The position numbers and the translations under genes were made by a program. 64,000 nt of DNA from Micromonospora kangleipakensis (lineage in GTDB: Bacteria > Actinomycetota > Actinomycetes > Mycobacteriales > Micromonosporaceae): the NCBI RefSeq assembly GCF_004217615.1, contig NZ_SHLD01000001.1, positions 4,650,001 through 4,714,000 on the forward strand, written 5' to 3'. How positions within the stretch are numbered: the first letter of the stretch is position 1; the number at the start of each line of letters is the position of its first letter. Of the stretch, positions 19,031-27,308 are shown one piece after another. Below the pieces are notes generated by a model. That model saw nothing but the letters and a program-made list of their open reading frames with translations, searched no databases and was not told where the DNA came from.

Positions 19031-19690
19031 GTGGTGAAGGCGCGACCCGCCGCGGGTGGCGGGCGGTGGGTGGAGATCTCACCGGAGCGGATTCGTGGTT
19101 GGCTCGACGGCTTCTACAGCCGCCACGACGGCGCCACCGAGCAGGGCCTCGTGTTGACCGGCGTGAGCAACGGTGATACCGCCACGCTGTATCCGCCGCC
19201 GGGGCTTGCCGACGCGAAGGATGTCGACACGCTGCTGGCCCGCATCATCCGACCGCCCCGGATCGCCGTGCTGCTGGCCCGTAAGGGCGCGGTTGCCGCC
19301 GGTGTCGCGGACGGTACGACCATCACCGTCTCCAAGGTCGAGCGCTTCTATGTGCAGGGTCGCACCGCGGCCGGCGGTTCCTCGCAGCAGCGCTACGCAC
19401 GTCGCCGCGCCAACCAGGCCCAGGCTGCTACTCAGCGGGCTGCGGACATCGCCGCGCAGATCATGCTGCCCCATGCGCCCGGTGTTATCGCCGACCCTCA
19501 CGATGCAGTCAGTGCCCTGGTCTGTGGCGGCGACCGGTCGATGATCGACGCGGTGCTGACAGACCGGCGTCTGTCGCCACTGGCGCTACTGCGTCATCCA
19601 CACCTGCTCGAATCCGCCGAGCCCCGTCTGGCCGTCTTGGAGGATGCGGCGGTTACGGCCAGACGGATCCGCGTCCATCTGATGCCGTGA
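19031..19690 (+). CDS. acVLRF1-type peptidyl-tRNA hydrolase
   Basis: This protein of about 219 residues matches the actinobacterial Vms1-like release factor acVLRF1. VKARPAAGGGRWVEISPERI opens the fold, RIAVLLARKGAVAAGVADG lies in the middle, and YVQGRTAAGGSSQQRYARRR carries the GxxQQ catalytic loop. The DPHDAVSALVCGGDRSMIDAVL and PRLAVLEDA segments follow. The family releases nascent chains from tRNA on stalled ribosomes and is eRF1-like. The start is taken at GTG 19031, with AGGTGG about 7 bases before it; GTG 19034 is equally possible. It is odd to find this translation-quality gene in an accessory array. Confidence 0.85.
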   Translation: MVKARPAAGGGRWVEISPERIRGWLDGFYSRHDGATEQGLVLTGVSNGDTATLYPPPGLADAKDVDTLLARIIRPPRIAVLLARKGAVAAGVADGTTITVSKVERFYVQGRTAAGGSSQQRYARRRANQAQAATQRAADIAAQIMLPHAPGVIADPHDAVSALVCGGDRSMIDAVLTDRRLSPLALLRHPHLLESAEPRLAVLEDAAVTARRIRVHLMP

Positions 19691-19739
19691 CCACGATCAG
19701 GTCCAGCAGGTCGACGACGACGCGACCAGGATGATGTGC

Positions 19740-19810
19740 GACAGCCCAACAGTGCCGGACCTGTACGCGATGTCCCGTAACCCGCCCGCTCTGCGGCAGA
19801 TGCGGATGTC
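19740..19810 (+). repeat. Oriented boundary repeat, copy 8
   Basis: Outer GACA (19740-19743) and TGTC (19807-19810). The left arm contains GCCCAAC (19744-19750), an exact RYYYAAC match. The right arm reads GCGGCAGATGCGGATGTC. It lies between the acVLRF1 stop and the next minus-strand gene. Confidence 0.78.
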
Positions 19811-19852
19811 ATACCGACGCGGTCCGGCGGCGATGCAAAGATCTCCGGATGG

Positions 19853-20341
19853 TCATAGAGCCGGTCCCCATGTAAAGCAACAGCGCAGAACCGACCGGAC
19901 GCTGAGCAGCCCTATGGCGGTCACCGAGATCGCGACCATCGGGAGGCTCACGAACAAGATCGAGGCGAACACCATGCCGGGGTCGGTCCCCTTGAGCCCC
20001 CTAGTGTCGACGTATACCCAGACGATGGCCGCCACCCACGCGAATACCATCGCCGCGTTGACCGCCACCGAGCCGCACCAGGCCCCTCTTCGTCCGGGCG
20101 CCAGGCGAGCAGCCGACATTACGGCAAGGCCGCTAAGCGACAGTCCTCCGACGATGAACCACAGGTCGCTCCAGTACATCGGACGGGCCATGGGCCCGAT
20201 CAACACGATCACGTCGAATAACGCCGCGAAGCCGACTGGTACCGCCTGAAGGAACGTGATTGCCCTGGCCACCTGAGCCTGCCACGGCATCGACCACCCA
20301 CTCCGACCGCTCATAGATCTATCTATGGTGGTGGAAGTCAC
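19853..20341 (-). CDS. Four-helix membrane protein of unknown function
   Basis: A protein of about 162 residues with four predicted transmembrane helices, including FLQAVPVGFAALFDVIVLIG, DLWFIVGGLSLSGLAVMSA, AMVFAWVAAIVWVYVD and MVFASILFVSLPMVAISVTA. No motif gives a function. Starts are possible at a GTG at about 20341 and at an ATG nine codons later. The latter lies in a palindromic AGATCT region, and neither has a good ribosome-binding site. It stands alone between two boundary repeats. Confidence 0.6.
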   Translation of the reverse strand: MTSTTIDRSMSGRSGWSMPWQAQVARAITFLQAVPVGFAALFDVIVLIGPMARPMYWSDLWFIVGGLSLSGLAVMSAARLAPGRRGAWCGSVAVNAAMVFAWVAAIVWVYVDTRGLKGTDPGMVFASILFVSLPMVAISVTAIGLLSVRSVLRCCFTWGPAL

Positions 20342-20543
20342 GCCGCCATCGCGGCGTGGTAACAGGGTGACGTTAGTCGATCTGGTAAGACGATGGGGTT
20401 AGTTTGATCGTAACGTCGTCATACGCCGGATCGTGTAAGCGGGGCCGCGGACCTGGCCGACACCTTCGTCGCGGCCGCACCCGACGGGCAACGAGCCACC
20501 TGCGGCATTTGTGTATGTCTTTTCGGAGCGGCCGGTACAGTCC
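20342..20543. other. Intergenic stretch without a recognisable gene
   Basis: Nothing convincing is seen on either strand before the next boundary repeat. From 20630 to the epimerase stop at 20725 there is also no gene. Confidence 0.5.
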
Positions 20544-20629
20544 TGCACTGTCATCGGCACGTCCGGACGCCTTCCCTAGCTGCCAGCTGGCTGCACTCCG
20601 TGACGCGCGGGTCGCGGCAGATCAGTGCA
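20544..20629 (+). repeat. Oriented boundary repeat, copy 9
   Basis: Terminal TGCACTG (20544-20550) and CAGTGCA (20623-20629) are perfectly inverted. Left arm TCATCGGCACGTCCGGACG; right arm GGGTCGCGGCAGATCAGTGC. One of the clearest full copies. Confidence 0.85.
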
Positions 20630-20724
20630 CCAGGTGTGGGTTACGAGCCGGTGCCTTGGGGTCGTGCCCGCCCCGGCCCGGGCGGAGTCAGGCGATTGCT
20701 TGCCGGAACCCCGGCAGCGCCGGG

Positions 20725-21633
20725 CTACGGCCGGTTGCCGAGCAGGCTCTGCAGGGCCGGGACCAGGTGGGGATAGGCGAAGGTGTACCCCGCGTCGAGC
20801 AGCCGTGACGGGATGCAGCGGCGGCCAGTGAGGGCGAGTGCCGCATCGGTGCGCAGCAGCATCGCGCCCAGACGCACGAGCGGGGCCGGCGTCGGTGGTA
20901 CTGGGGGACGGTGCAACACCTGGCGCAGGGCCGCCATCAGCTCAGCGTTGCGGACCGGGTGCGGGCTGGTGGCGTGCACCACGCCGACCATGGTCACGTC
21001 GTCGAGGGATCGACGCACGATTGCGAGCAGATCGGCGATGTGCAGCCAGCTCACCCACTGCCGCCCGGAGCCGACCCGCCCGCCCAAACCCCAGCGGGTC
21101 AGACCGGCCAGCCGGTCCAGCGCGGGAGTGTCACGGTCTAGGACCACACCCGTACGTAGGACCACCTGCCGCCCGGCCGGCTGCTCCGCTGCGGCCTGCT
21201 CCCAAGCTCGGGCGACGCCGGCCATCTGCGCCGGGCCGTCGGCCGCCGGAGCGTTCTCGTCCAGGACAGCGTCACCGCCGTCCCCGTAGATCGCCAGCGT
21301 GCTCGCCTGGACCCACACCGTCGGCGGCTCATCCAGACCCGCCGCGGCGCAGGCCAACGCGCGAGTGGGCTGGACGCGGGAACGGGTCAGCAGCTCGACG
21401 TTGGCCGCCGTCGGCCGGCGGTCGACGAGCTCGCCAGCAAGGTTCACCACCGCGGCGCCCGCCAACTCGGCCGCCCACGAACCCACCGTGGCGCCATCCC
21501 AGAACACCTGCCGGTACGGCCACCCCGGCCGAACGGACCGGGTCAGCACCACCACCTCGTCGCCCCGCGTAGTCAGGTCGGCCGCGATGCGCCGACCTAG
21601 GGCACCTGATCCACCCGCTAGTACAACCTTCAC
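20725..21633 (-). CDS. TIGR01777-family NAD-dependent epimerase/dehydratase
   Basis: A 302-residue extended short-chain dehydrogenase. The Rossmann motif GGSGALG is at residues about 7-13, and VVNLAGE and ASTLAIYG (the Tyr of the YxxxK region is altered) occur mid-protein. WVSWLHIADL and RCIPSRLLDAGYTFAYP mark the YfcH/TIGR01777 subfamily, which has a C-terminal DUF1731 domain. The substrate is unknown; relatives are linked with the cell envelope and SulA-like naming. It starts with an ATG at 21633. It stands alone, with boundary repeats on both sides. Confidence 0.87.
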   Translation of the reverse strand: MKVVLAGGSGALGRRIAADLTTRGDEVVVLTRSVRPGWPYRQVFWDGATVGSWAAELAGAAVVNLAGELVDRRPTAANVELLTRSRVQPTRALACAAAGLDEPPTVWVQASTLAIYGDGGDAVLDENAPAADGPAQMAGVARAWEQAAAEQPAGRQVVLRTGVVLDRDTPALDRLAGLTRWGLGGRVGSGRQWVSWLHIADLLAIVRRSLDDVTMVGVVHATSPHPVRNAELMAALRQVLHRPPVPPTPAPLVRLGAMLLRTDAALALTGRRCIPSRLLDAGYTFAYPHLVPALQSLLGNRP

Positions 21634-21761
21634 AACCTCGTCCCCTCCCGCTCTTCCGTGTCATGATCCCCGACCAGCACCCAACCAGAAGCTCGGCAAG
21701 GCCTCCGCCTGGTGGCCCACCCGCCGTCGCGGTCCGACCAGCCGGCCGCCGGCGATCGGAA

Positions 21762-21821
21762 CGCACTCAATTCGGTAGATCCGGTCGTCTCCGGCGCGCT
21801 GTCAGCGGCCATGTGAGTGCG
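21762..21821 (+). repeat. Oriented boundary repeat, copy 10 (short form)
   Basis: CGCACTCA (21762-21769) and TGAGTGCG (21814-21821) are perfect 8-bp terminal inverted arms. The interior is only 44 bases, the shortest paired copy. The left arm continues ATTCGGTAGATCCGG, so it carries right-arm sequence and may be a partial collapse. Confidence 0.8.
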
Positions 21822-21895
21822 CGGGCGCCTCGAGACATTCACTCCGGGCAGAGGCTTCGCTGCCACATCGGGGAGCGGATCCCTAAGCTTGATCG

Positions 21896-22801
21896 GTGCA
21901 CCGGGTCAATCTGTACGCCGCCGACGGGGGCCTTGGGCTGGTCGTCACCGGCCGCGACATGCCTGGTCTGCGGCTTGAGGTCGCGTCTGGCGGGCGCCTG
22001 CTGCTACGTCAACCGAGCCGCCTGGTCCTTCTCGGGAAGGTGCACCGCTGGAACTATGGCGTGCACGTGTACCGGACCGGGGGCTACGTCTCGCCGCTTC
22101 CCCCACTGCGAGCCGACCACGCTCGCCAGGTCACTCCACTCGGCAGCGCGGCCTGGTTCGATCGATGGGCCCATCAATTCGCCTCTTGGCTGGATGATGC
22201 CGATACAGGGCCGTTGCACAACGGGTTCTGGTTCCTCCGCCCGCGCAGGCTGCCGCCGTACTGCCTGCGAGGCGACCTCACCCAGGACTACCCCGCCGCC
22301 TACCTTGACTGGTTGGAGGGTTGGAACGGCGTGCTGCCAATGCGTCAGCTACCCGATGCCGATGCCGCCCGCGTTAAGGCCTACCGCAGACAGGCCCGCG
22401 AGCAAGTGCTTCCGCCGATCCTGCTGTGGTCCGTCAGTGGCTTCGACGGCTACCTGCTGATTGACGGACACTGCCGTCTGGCCGCAGCCCTCGCTGAGGG
22501 TATCGAACCATCAGTCCTGGTCTTGGCCATCGGCTCGGATCCCGAAGTCGACCACGAGTGGCTCGACCACGCCGCCGCTCACGTCGAACTGCTGGATCGA
22601 GTGAACGAGCAGGCTGTGCGGGGCCGCGCCGACGCGCTGCGGGCCGCAGATGCCCTCACACGTCGGTTCGCCGACGTGTGCGCTGACCTGCCCCAAGAGG
22701 GAAGGACCCGGGCCTGGCCAGTCCGAGGCGGCGTGCGGGCCTGGGAACAGCAGGCCGCAGGCGTGGCACGCGGCTGGTTGGCGAATGTGAAGGAGGAGTA
22801 G
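21896..22801 (+). CDS. Protein with ParB-like nuclease/CTPase motif, unknown role
   Basis: A 301-residue soluble protein from a GTG at 21896. Near residues 175-205 it has LPPILLWSVSGFDGYLLIDG then HCRLAAAL, which resembles the ParB/sulfiredoxin-type motif (xxDGHHRxxAA). The N-terminal region contains aromatic-rich strands (RWNYGVHVYRTGGY, NGFWFLRPRRLPPYCLRGDL). The C-terminus is helical with many Ala and Arg. Such stand-alone ParB-like domains occur in accessory and defence loci, but no function can be stated. It starts 75 bases after a boundary repeat and is followed at once by a right half-copy. Confidence 0.6.
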   Translation: MHRVNLYAADGGLGLVVTGRDMPGLRLEVASGGRLLLRQPSRLVLLGKVHRWNYGVHVYRTGGYVSPLPPLRADHARQVTPLGSAAWFDRWAHQFASWLDDADTGPLHNGFWFLRPRRLPPYCLRGDLTQDYPAAYLDWLEGWNGVLPMRQLPDADAARVKAYRRQAREQVLPPILLWSVSGFDGYLLIDGHCRLAAALAEGIEPSVLVLAIGSDPEVDHEWLDHAAAHVELLDRVNEQAVRGRADALRAADALTRRFADVCADLPQEGRTRAWPVRGGVRAWEQQAAGVARGWLANVKEE

Positions 22802-22815
22802 CGCCACGCGGCGCT

Positions 22816-22838
22816 CGCTCTGCGGCAAATGAGTGTGT
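22816..22838 (+). repeat. Boundary repeat, right arm only (copy 11)
   Basis: CGCTCTGCGGCAAATGAGTG resembles the right arm (AATGAGT against consensus GWTSAGY). No left arm is seen; it would fall inside the preceding gene's 3' end. Confidence 0.5.
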
Positions 22839-22871
22839 GCTCGGGGCATCGCACAGGTAGCTTGCCTCCTC

Positions 22872-23189
22872 GTGGAGAACCACCCGGCGCACGCACCGTT
22901 GCTCTCTACCAGGTGGCCGATCTTCACCGCCGAACTCGCCGCGGCGCTCACGGCCGAAGGCGAGGAACGGCTGGCGGAGCAGGTCGAGCGGCTGCGAGTC
23001 GTGCAGACCTGCGGTTGCGGGGACGACTTCTGCCAGAGCTTCCACACCGCGCCGAAGCCGGCTGACGCCTACGGCGATGGCCACCGCAATGTCTGCCTGG
23101 ACGCGCCATGGCCGGGCTACCTCATCGTCGACGTGGTCCACGACGAGATCAGGTACGTCGAAGTGCTGTACCGATCACCGCTGTGCTGA
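22872..23189 (+). CDS. Small conserved protein with CGCGDDFC motif, unknown function
   Basis: A protein of about 105 residues from the GTG at 22872. The central CGCGDDFCQSFHT could bind a metal or be redox-active. HRNVCLD and a C-terminal strand pattern (GYLIVDVVHDEIRYVEVLY) suggest a small beta-rich domain seen in many actinobacteria but uncharacterised. The stop codon lies inside the left arm of boundary repeat copy 12, so repeat and gene end are physically merged. Confidence 0.65.
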   Translation: MENHPAHAPLLSTRWPIFTAELAAALTAEGEERLAEQVERLRVVQTCGCGDDFCQSFHTAPKPADAYGDGHRNVCLDAPWPGYLIVDVVHDEIRYVEVLYRSPLC

Positions 23190-23232
23190 CCGCTCCCGCC
23201 TCCGCAGCCGCGCGGTCGGCGGCAGATGCGGA
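23176..23232 (+). repeat. Oriented boundary repeat, copy 12
   Basis: Left arm CACCGCTGTGCTGACCGC (overlapping the stop of the gene before) pairs with right arm GCGGTCGGCGGCAGATGCGG. A short form of about 57 bases. Confidence 0.68.
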
Positions 23233-23406
23233 TGCCTGATCATGACGCCTGACTTTTCTCAGCCCGTTGACAACGTTCGGTAATGCTGCTGCGTGGTGAT
23301 TAGTGTGAGCATGGGCAGCGAACCATCTGCCGTGGGCCCCGCTTCTGTGGTGCCCACGGTGGTTGGCGAGCTGGAGGCCGTTCGCCTCCGGGTTGGGGCA
23401 GTGGGC

Positions 23407-23892
23407 ATGCGTGACCAGGAGTTCCTCGAGTTCGTGCGCGCGTCCGGTCGCTACCTGCTACGCACTGCTGTGCTGCTGTGTGGTGACCCGGTCCGGGCGG
23501 AGGAGTTGGTCCAGGCCACCTACGAGCGCACCTATCGCTCCTGGCGCGTGGCGCGCGACGGCGACCCGCGGGCGTACGCGCGTCGTGTGCTGGTCAACCT
23601 GCGGGTCGATGGGTGGCGGCGCACGCGTCGGGAGGTCGTCGTCGACCCGGTCGCCCTCCCCGATCAGGCCGGGCCCGACCACGCGGGCGCCGTCGTCGCC
23701 CGTAACGCCGTGGTGCAGGCTCTGGCCCGGCTGCCGCTCGCGCAGCGGCGGGTCGTGGTGCTGCGACACCTGCTCGACCTCACCGAGACCGAGGTTGCTC
23801 GCGAACTGGAGATCTCGGTCGGCACGGTCAAGTCCCACCACGCGCGGGGCATCGCGCGGCTGCGCGAGATCTTCGCGGAAGGGGATCTGTGA
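23407..23892 (+). CDS. SigE70-type ECF RNA polymerase sigma factor
   Basis: A sigma factor of about 161 residues. Region 2 (FLEFVRASGRYLLRTAVLLC through RAEELVQATYERTYRSW) and region 4 (LPLAQRRVVVLRHLLDLTET then EVARELEISVGTVKSHHARG) are complete. It belongs to the actinobacterial SigE70 group. The ATG at 23407 is preferred because region 2 starts there; a GTG at 23293 would add 38 residues. It shares a TGATG overlap with the next gene, so the two are translationally coupled. A second, similar pair lies at 42.4-43.9 kb. Confidence 0.85.
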   Translation: MRDQEFLEFVRASGRYLLRTAVLLCGDPVRAEELVQATYERTYRSWRVARDGDPRAYARRVLVNLRVDGWRRTRREVVVDPVALPDQAGPDHAGAVVARNAVVQALARLPLAQRRVVVLRHLLDLTETEVARELEISVGTVKSHHARGIARLREIFAEGDL

Positions 23893-24647
23893 TGAGCGTC
23901 CAGCTACACGATGACGACGTCGTCGCCCGCCTGCGGGCCGGCGCCCCGGGCTACCCGGATGCCGGTCCCGACGCCGGGCGTACGCTCGCCGCCGCGCGAC
24001 GAGCGCTGCGCCGCAGCCGGGGCCGGCGGGCGCTTGGCAGCGTGGCCGCGGTCGTGGCCGCGGTCGTCGGACTCACGGCGGTCGGCCCGATCGAGCTGCC
24101 CGGCTTCGGCACGTTCGCCATGCCTGGCGGGCACGACATCAATTCGCTCCCGAATCAGGGTGAGCCGCCCGTGTACCCGCGCCAAAGGCTGCTTGACGAC
24201 GTCGCGGACCTGGAGCTTCAGGTTCTGCCGGTGGCCGAGGACTTGGGGCTCACCCGGTACATCGACGATGGAGGGGCGTGGGGTCGTCCGGCGTGCCGCG
24301 TGTTCACCTGGTCGCACGGAGCGTTCCTGGACCGCGCCTCGGGTTGCGCGAATCCCGACGACCCCGGGCTGCCGTTCGACACCGAGAGCGAGGCTGCGTT
24401 CCCCCGGGTATCCGACGCGATCGAGCACTCTGGCGTGAATGTGTACCGGATCGAGAAGGGCGGCTGGGGCCCCGGCACGTCGTTCCACCTCCGCGACGAC
24501 TCCTGGAGGTGGAACTGGTACTACTCCTACGTTCCCGGCACCCCGGCCGACGCCCCAGAAGAGGTGCAGGAAGAGACAAGACTCGGCGTCAGGCTGCAGG
24601 TCCACGTCAGCGGTGACTGGTGGTTCACCGTGGAGCCCGACGACTGA
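23892..24647 (+). CDS. Membrane-anchored partner of the sigma factor, unknown family
   Basis: A 251-residue protein. The N-terminal 45 residues are cytoplasmic and Arg-rich (RRALRRSRGRRALG), followed by one transmembrane helix (SVAAVVAAVVGLTAV) and an extracytoplasmic domain with several Trp and two Cys (PACRVF, SGCANP). Being coupled to an ECF sigma gene suggests an anti-sigma-like or sensor role, but the classic zinc anti-sigma HxxxCxxC motif is absent. A hairpin terminator and then a boundary repeat follow. Confidence 0.7.
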   Translation: MSVQLHDDDVVARLRAGAPGYPDAGPDAGRTLAAARRALRRSRGRRALGSVAAVVAAVVGLTAVGPIELPGFGTFAMPGGHDINSLPNQGEPPVYPRQRLLDDVADLELQVLPVAEDLGLTRYIDDGGAWGRPACRVFTWSHGAFLDRASGCANPDDPGLPFDTESEAAFPRVSDAIEHSGVNVYRIEKGGWGPGTSFHLRDDSWRWNWYYSYVPGTPADAPEEVQEETRLGVRLQVHVSGDWWFTVEPDD

Positions 24648-24684
24648 CATGGCGACCTCGGCCGGCGGCCGTTGCGTCCATGGT

Positions 24685-24730
24685 CATCCGACAGAAATGC
24701 CCAGTCAGACTGCGCGTTTCTGTCGGGATG
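24685..24730 (+). terminator. Hairpin after the sigma/partner operon
   Basis: CATCCGACAGAAA (24685-24697) pairs with TTTCTGTCGGGATG (24717-24730) with one bulged base. It is the likely terminator of the upstream operon and is clearly separate from the boundary repeat that begins 31 bases later. Confidence 0.6.
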
Positions 24731-24761
24731 ACCGTGCATGACGCCGTGGCCCGCGAGATCA

Positions 24762-24870
24762 GGCGCACTCATCTCGGCAGTTCAGGATGCCCGCTCGACT
24801 CAGAGGCTAGCTACCGAGCGTGATCGCCTCGGTCGGCGAGCACGCGCGGGTCGCGGCAGTTGAGTGCGCC
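24762..24870 (+). repeat. Oriented boundary repeat, copy 13 (longest and clearest)
   Basis: GGCGCACTCA (24762-24771) and TGAGTGCGCC (24861-24870) are perfect 10-bp terminal inverted arms. The right arm contains GTTGAGT (24859-24865), an exact GTTRRRY integron-type core. The left arm shows ACTCATC, one base from RYYYAAC. Total length is 109 bases. Confidence 0.88.
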
Positions 24871-24905
24871 GGAGGTATCGCGGCAGGAAGATGGCGGCAG
24901 CACGC

Positions 24906-25490
24906 TTATAGATCCCGGTAAAGGCCTTGCGCTCGGGGGATGGCCACCCTTCTGGGGTCTGGTGCCCCCATTGGCCTGAACCTCGGGGTCCGGGAACTCG
25001 GGAAGTCCTTCGGGAAGATCGGGAACCTAACCTGCCGGGACAGAACCGCGTAAAGAAAATCGGTGATGCCGCCGGTGAACTCCGGCCATCTCGTGTCACG
25101 TGCCTCGTTGGCCGTGATGGTCCACGAGGCTGGATCGTCCGGGCTATGGAGCACCCAGTACACGGTGTCGCCGTTGTCGGTGCCGGCGACCGGTAGCAGC
25201 GTGCCCTCTCCGAACGGGATGTGTTCCCGGCCCCCGGCACGCAGCTGGGCGAGGATCTCTGCCTTTCGGCGCGCCTGGAACGACAACTCGATCGTCAAGA
25301 AAGGAGTCACGGGCTGGTAGACGGTGAGGAACCTGTCGAACTGACCGTGCCCGTAGGTCTCGACGAGGAGCTTGTAGTCGGTGGGCAAGCGAACGCCGAT
25401 CGACGTCTCGACTCCCGTCCAATCGACGTCCCCTGCCGGTTCGGCCGGAGGGCGTACCAGCTCGACCAGCTTGTCAAACGCTGATGTCAT
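24906..25490 (-). CDS. SMI1/KNR4 (SUKH) domain protein
   Basis: A 194-residue SUKH-superfamily protein. The conserved pattern is present: IGVRLPTDYKLLVETYGHGQ near the N-terminus, FGEGTLLPVAGTDNGDTVYW with the central Trp, and FTGGITDFLYAVLSRQ at the end. SUKH proteins are frequently immunity proteins against contact-dependent or polymorphic nuclease toxins. No toxin gene is adjacent here. The gene starts with an ATG at 25490 and stands alone between a boundary repeat and the VOC/TetR pair. Confidence 0.87.
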   Translation of the reverse strand: MTSAFDKLVELVRPPAEPAGDVDWTGVETSIGVRLPTDYKLLVETYGHGQFDRFLTVYQPVTPFLTIELSFQARRKAEILAQLRAGGREHIPFGEGTLLPVAGTDNGDTVYWVLHSPDDPASWTITANEARDTRWPEFTGGITDFLYAVLSRQVRFPIFPKDFPSSRTPRFRPMGAPDPRRVAIPRAQGLYRDL

Positions 25491-25731
25491 CTCGCACCTC
25501 CGTGGCTTCAGCCGTTAGACGGCAGCGATCAGGGTGCCGTCTGCTGCTGGTGGTGGTTAGGGCAGGCGCCGGTCGTGAGAGGCTGGGCCGGTAGCCTCGG
25601 CCACGTGTCCGTTTAGCCCGCCGTGATCGGGCACGTGATGGGCCGAGTCTTCGGGACGGACCCGGGGCGCTGCCGGCCGGACTCGCCGAGTGGCGTCGGC
25701 GGCATCCCGAGGATGGTTCTCTGGCGGAACG

Positions 25732-25762
25732 GCTGGTGCGGCGGGGCTGCCGCCGCACCAGC
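25732..25762 (-). terminator. Perfect 13-bp hairpin downstream of the VOC gene
   Basis: GCTGGTGCGGCGG (25732-25744) pairs perfectly with 25750-25762 around a 5-base loop, 7 bases beyond the VOC stop codon. It is a probable terminator for the minus-strand gene and could also stop read-through in the other direction. Confidence 0.65.
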
Positions 25763-25768
25763 AATCAG

Positions 25769-26158
25769 TCAGTCGCCGGTAGGCGCGTTCCAGTCGACGA
25801 GCTGGATGATGACGCCGTTGGGGTCTCTTACCTGGAAGGCACGCTCTCCCCACTCCTCGACGGTCAGCGGCATGGTGATGGGGACGCCCTCGGCCTGCAG
25901 ACGGGCCAGCTCACCTTCGAGGTCGTCGACGACGAAGGCGAGGATCAGTCCGGTGGCGTGGTAATTGCGCTGGTCCTCCGGCAGCGACGTCAGTCCCCGC
26001 CGCAGGAAGATGATGTTCATCCCGGCGTCGTCGCGGGCGAGGGAGGCGAAGCCGTCAGCAGCCATCTCCTCCCGGAACCCGAAGTGGGTGGTCAGGAACT
26101 TGCTGGACGCGGCGACGTCTTCGACGTTGAGCGACACGGCCGATGAGGTGATCTTCAC
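25769..26158 (-). CDS. VOC-family (glyoxalase/bleomycin-resistance fold) protein
   Basis: A 129-residue vicinal-oxygen-chelate domain. VKITSSAVSLNVEDVAASSK starts the first beta-alpha-beta unit, HATGLILAFVVDDLEGELAR begins the second and FQVRDPNGVIIQLVDW closes it. The role may be a dioxygenase, isomerase or drug-binding protein; the substrate is unknown. The GTG at 26158 is chosen over an ATG at 26206. It has GGAGGG at good spacing, while the ATG falls inside the TetR operator. Divergent from the TetR gene and probably repressed by it. Confidence 0.85.
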   Translation of the reverse strand: MKITSSAVSLNVEDVAASSKFLTTHFGFREEMAADGFASLARDDAGMNIIFLRRGLTSLPEDQRNYHATGLILAFVVDDLEGELARLQAEGVPITMPLTVEEWGERAFQVRDPNGVIIQLVDWNAPTGD

Positions 26159-26200
26159 GAGGCCCTCCGGGTCGAGGATGGATGCGAGCGCTGGATCTTT

Positions 26201-26225
26201 GTACATTGTACGGTGTACGTCGTAC
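26201..26225. promoter_or_regulatory. TetR-type operator between VOC and TetR genes
   Basis: GTACATTGTAC (26201-26211) is a perfect odd palindrome, and a second GTAC-bounded half-site pair follows to 26225. It lies between divergent starts and is a good candidate for the adjacent regulator's binding site. Confidence 0.65.
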
Positions 26226-26250
26226 GAGAAAGACTCGAAGGGATGGTCCT

Positions 26251-27021
26251 ATGGGGAGCGACGGGAGCAGCGGCGGTGACCCAGCACGCACGCTGGAGCT
26301 TCTTTGGCGTGATCCCAACGCCAAGGGCACCCAGCGAGGCCCCCGTCAGGGCCTCACCGTGGATCGGGTTGTCGCGGCGGCCATCGAGCTGGCAGACGCC
26401 GAAGGTGTGCAGGCTGTGACGATGCGCCGAGTCGCCCAAGCGGTCGGTGTCGCGCCAATGTCGCTTTACACCTACGTTCCAGGCAAGGCCGAGTTGCTCG
26501 ACCTGATGCTCGACACGGTCTACGTCCAAATGGCACGTACGGACCTGTCCAACAAGCCGTGGCGGATACGGGTCGAAGCGGTCGCCCAAGAGAACCGCGA
26601 CTTGTACGAGCGGCACCGTTGGGCGGCCACGATCTCCACCAGCCGCCCACCGCTGGGACCTGGCCTCATGGCCAAGTACGAGCACGAACTGACGGCCTTC
26701 GCGGGTCTCGGGCTCGACGACGTGGAAATGGACGCCGCCCTCACCTACCTGCTGAGCTTCGTCCAAGCCTCCGCACGCTCGGCCGCGGAAGTCGCCTCAA
26801 TCCAGCGAGACAGCGCCATGAGTGATGAGCAGTGGTGGGCCGTGAACGCACCCTTCCTGGCGCACGTCTTCGACGAGACCAAGTACCCCACCGCCGCGCG
26901 AGTCGGCGCCGCCGCAGGCGCGGCTCACCGTAGCGCCTACAGCCCTACTCACGCCTACGAATTCGGACTTCGACGGGTCCTCGACGGCCTCGGCGTCCTC
27001 ATCGAAGGCGGCAGCAAGTAG
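26251..27021 (+). CDS. TetR-family regulator, TetR_C_1 (tetracycline repressor-like) type
   Basis: A 256-residue regulator with a 30-residue leader, a helix-turn-helix (AIELADAEGVQAVTMRRVAQ then AVGVAPMSLYTYVPGKAELL) and a C-terminal domain like that of tetracycline-repressor relatives (YEFGLRRVLDGLGVLI). The ATG at 26251 has GAAGGGA at proper spacing. It probably controls the divergent VOC gene and itself through the GTAC palindromes. A boundary repeat starts about 50 bases after its stop. Confidence 0.87.
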   Translation: MGSDGSSGGDPARTLELLWRDPNAKGTQRGPRQGLTVDRVVAAAIELADAEGVQAVTMRRVAQAVGVAPMSLYTYVPGKAELLDLMLDTVYVQMARTDLSNKPWRIRVEAVAQENRDLYERHRWAATISTSRPPLGPGLMAKYEHELTAFAGLGLDDVEMDAALTYLLSFVQASARSAAEVASIQRDSAMSDEQWWAVNAPFLAHVFDETKYPTAARVGAAAGAAHRSAYSPTHAYEFGLRRVLDGLGVLIEGGSK

Positions 27022-27073
27022 CCCCAGCCCGCGGCGTTCCACCGCCCGTTCAGCCACCGAACGGGAAACTCCG

Positions 27074-27152
27074 ATGCACGCTCATCGGCAAAGTCGGACG
27101 TGTTCCACCGTCACGCCAGCGAACGACCGACCAGCGGCAAATTAGCCCACTC
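27074..27152 (+). repeat. Oriented boundary repeat, copy 14
   Basis: Left arm ATGCACGCTCATCGGCAAAG; right arm GACCAGCGGCAAATTAGCCC. Inner AGTCGG pairs with CCGACC. It follows the TetR stop by about 50 bases. Confidence 0.72.
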
Positions 27153-27308
27153 GATCTCGTCGGGCTGGACGGCAAGTCCGACGCCGTCGTGGAGCAATGC
27201 ACGGAGCCATCCGCGTGCTGGCACACCTCTACTGCCAGCTATCCGCAGCCTTGCGGGGAGGGCCTAGTGGCACCGGTGAGGGCGTTCATGAGGCCGCGTC
27301 GGCCTCTG

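Noticed and set aside
25511..25523. GTTAGAC, a canonical integron core, within GCCGTTAGACGGC
   Set aside because: It lies just upstream of the SUKH start with no arms of the boundary-repeat family around it and is a small self-palindrome. Probably chance.
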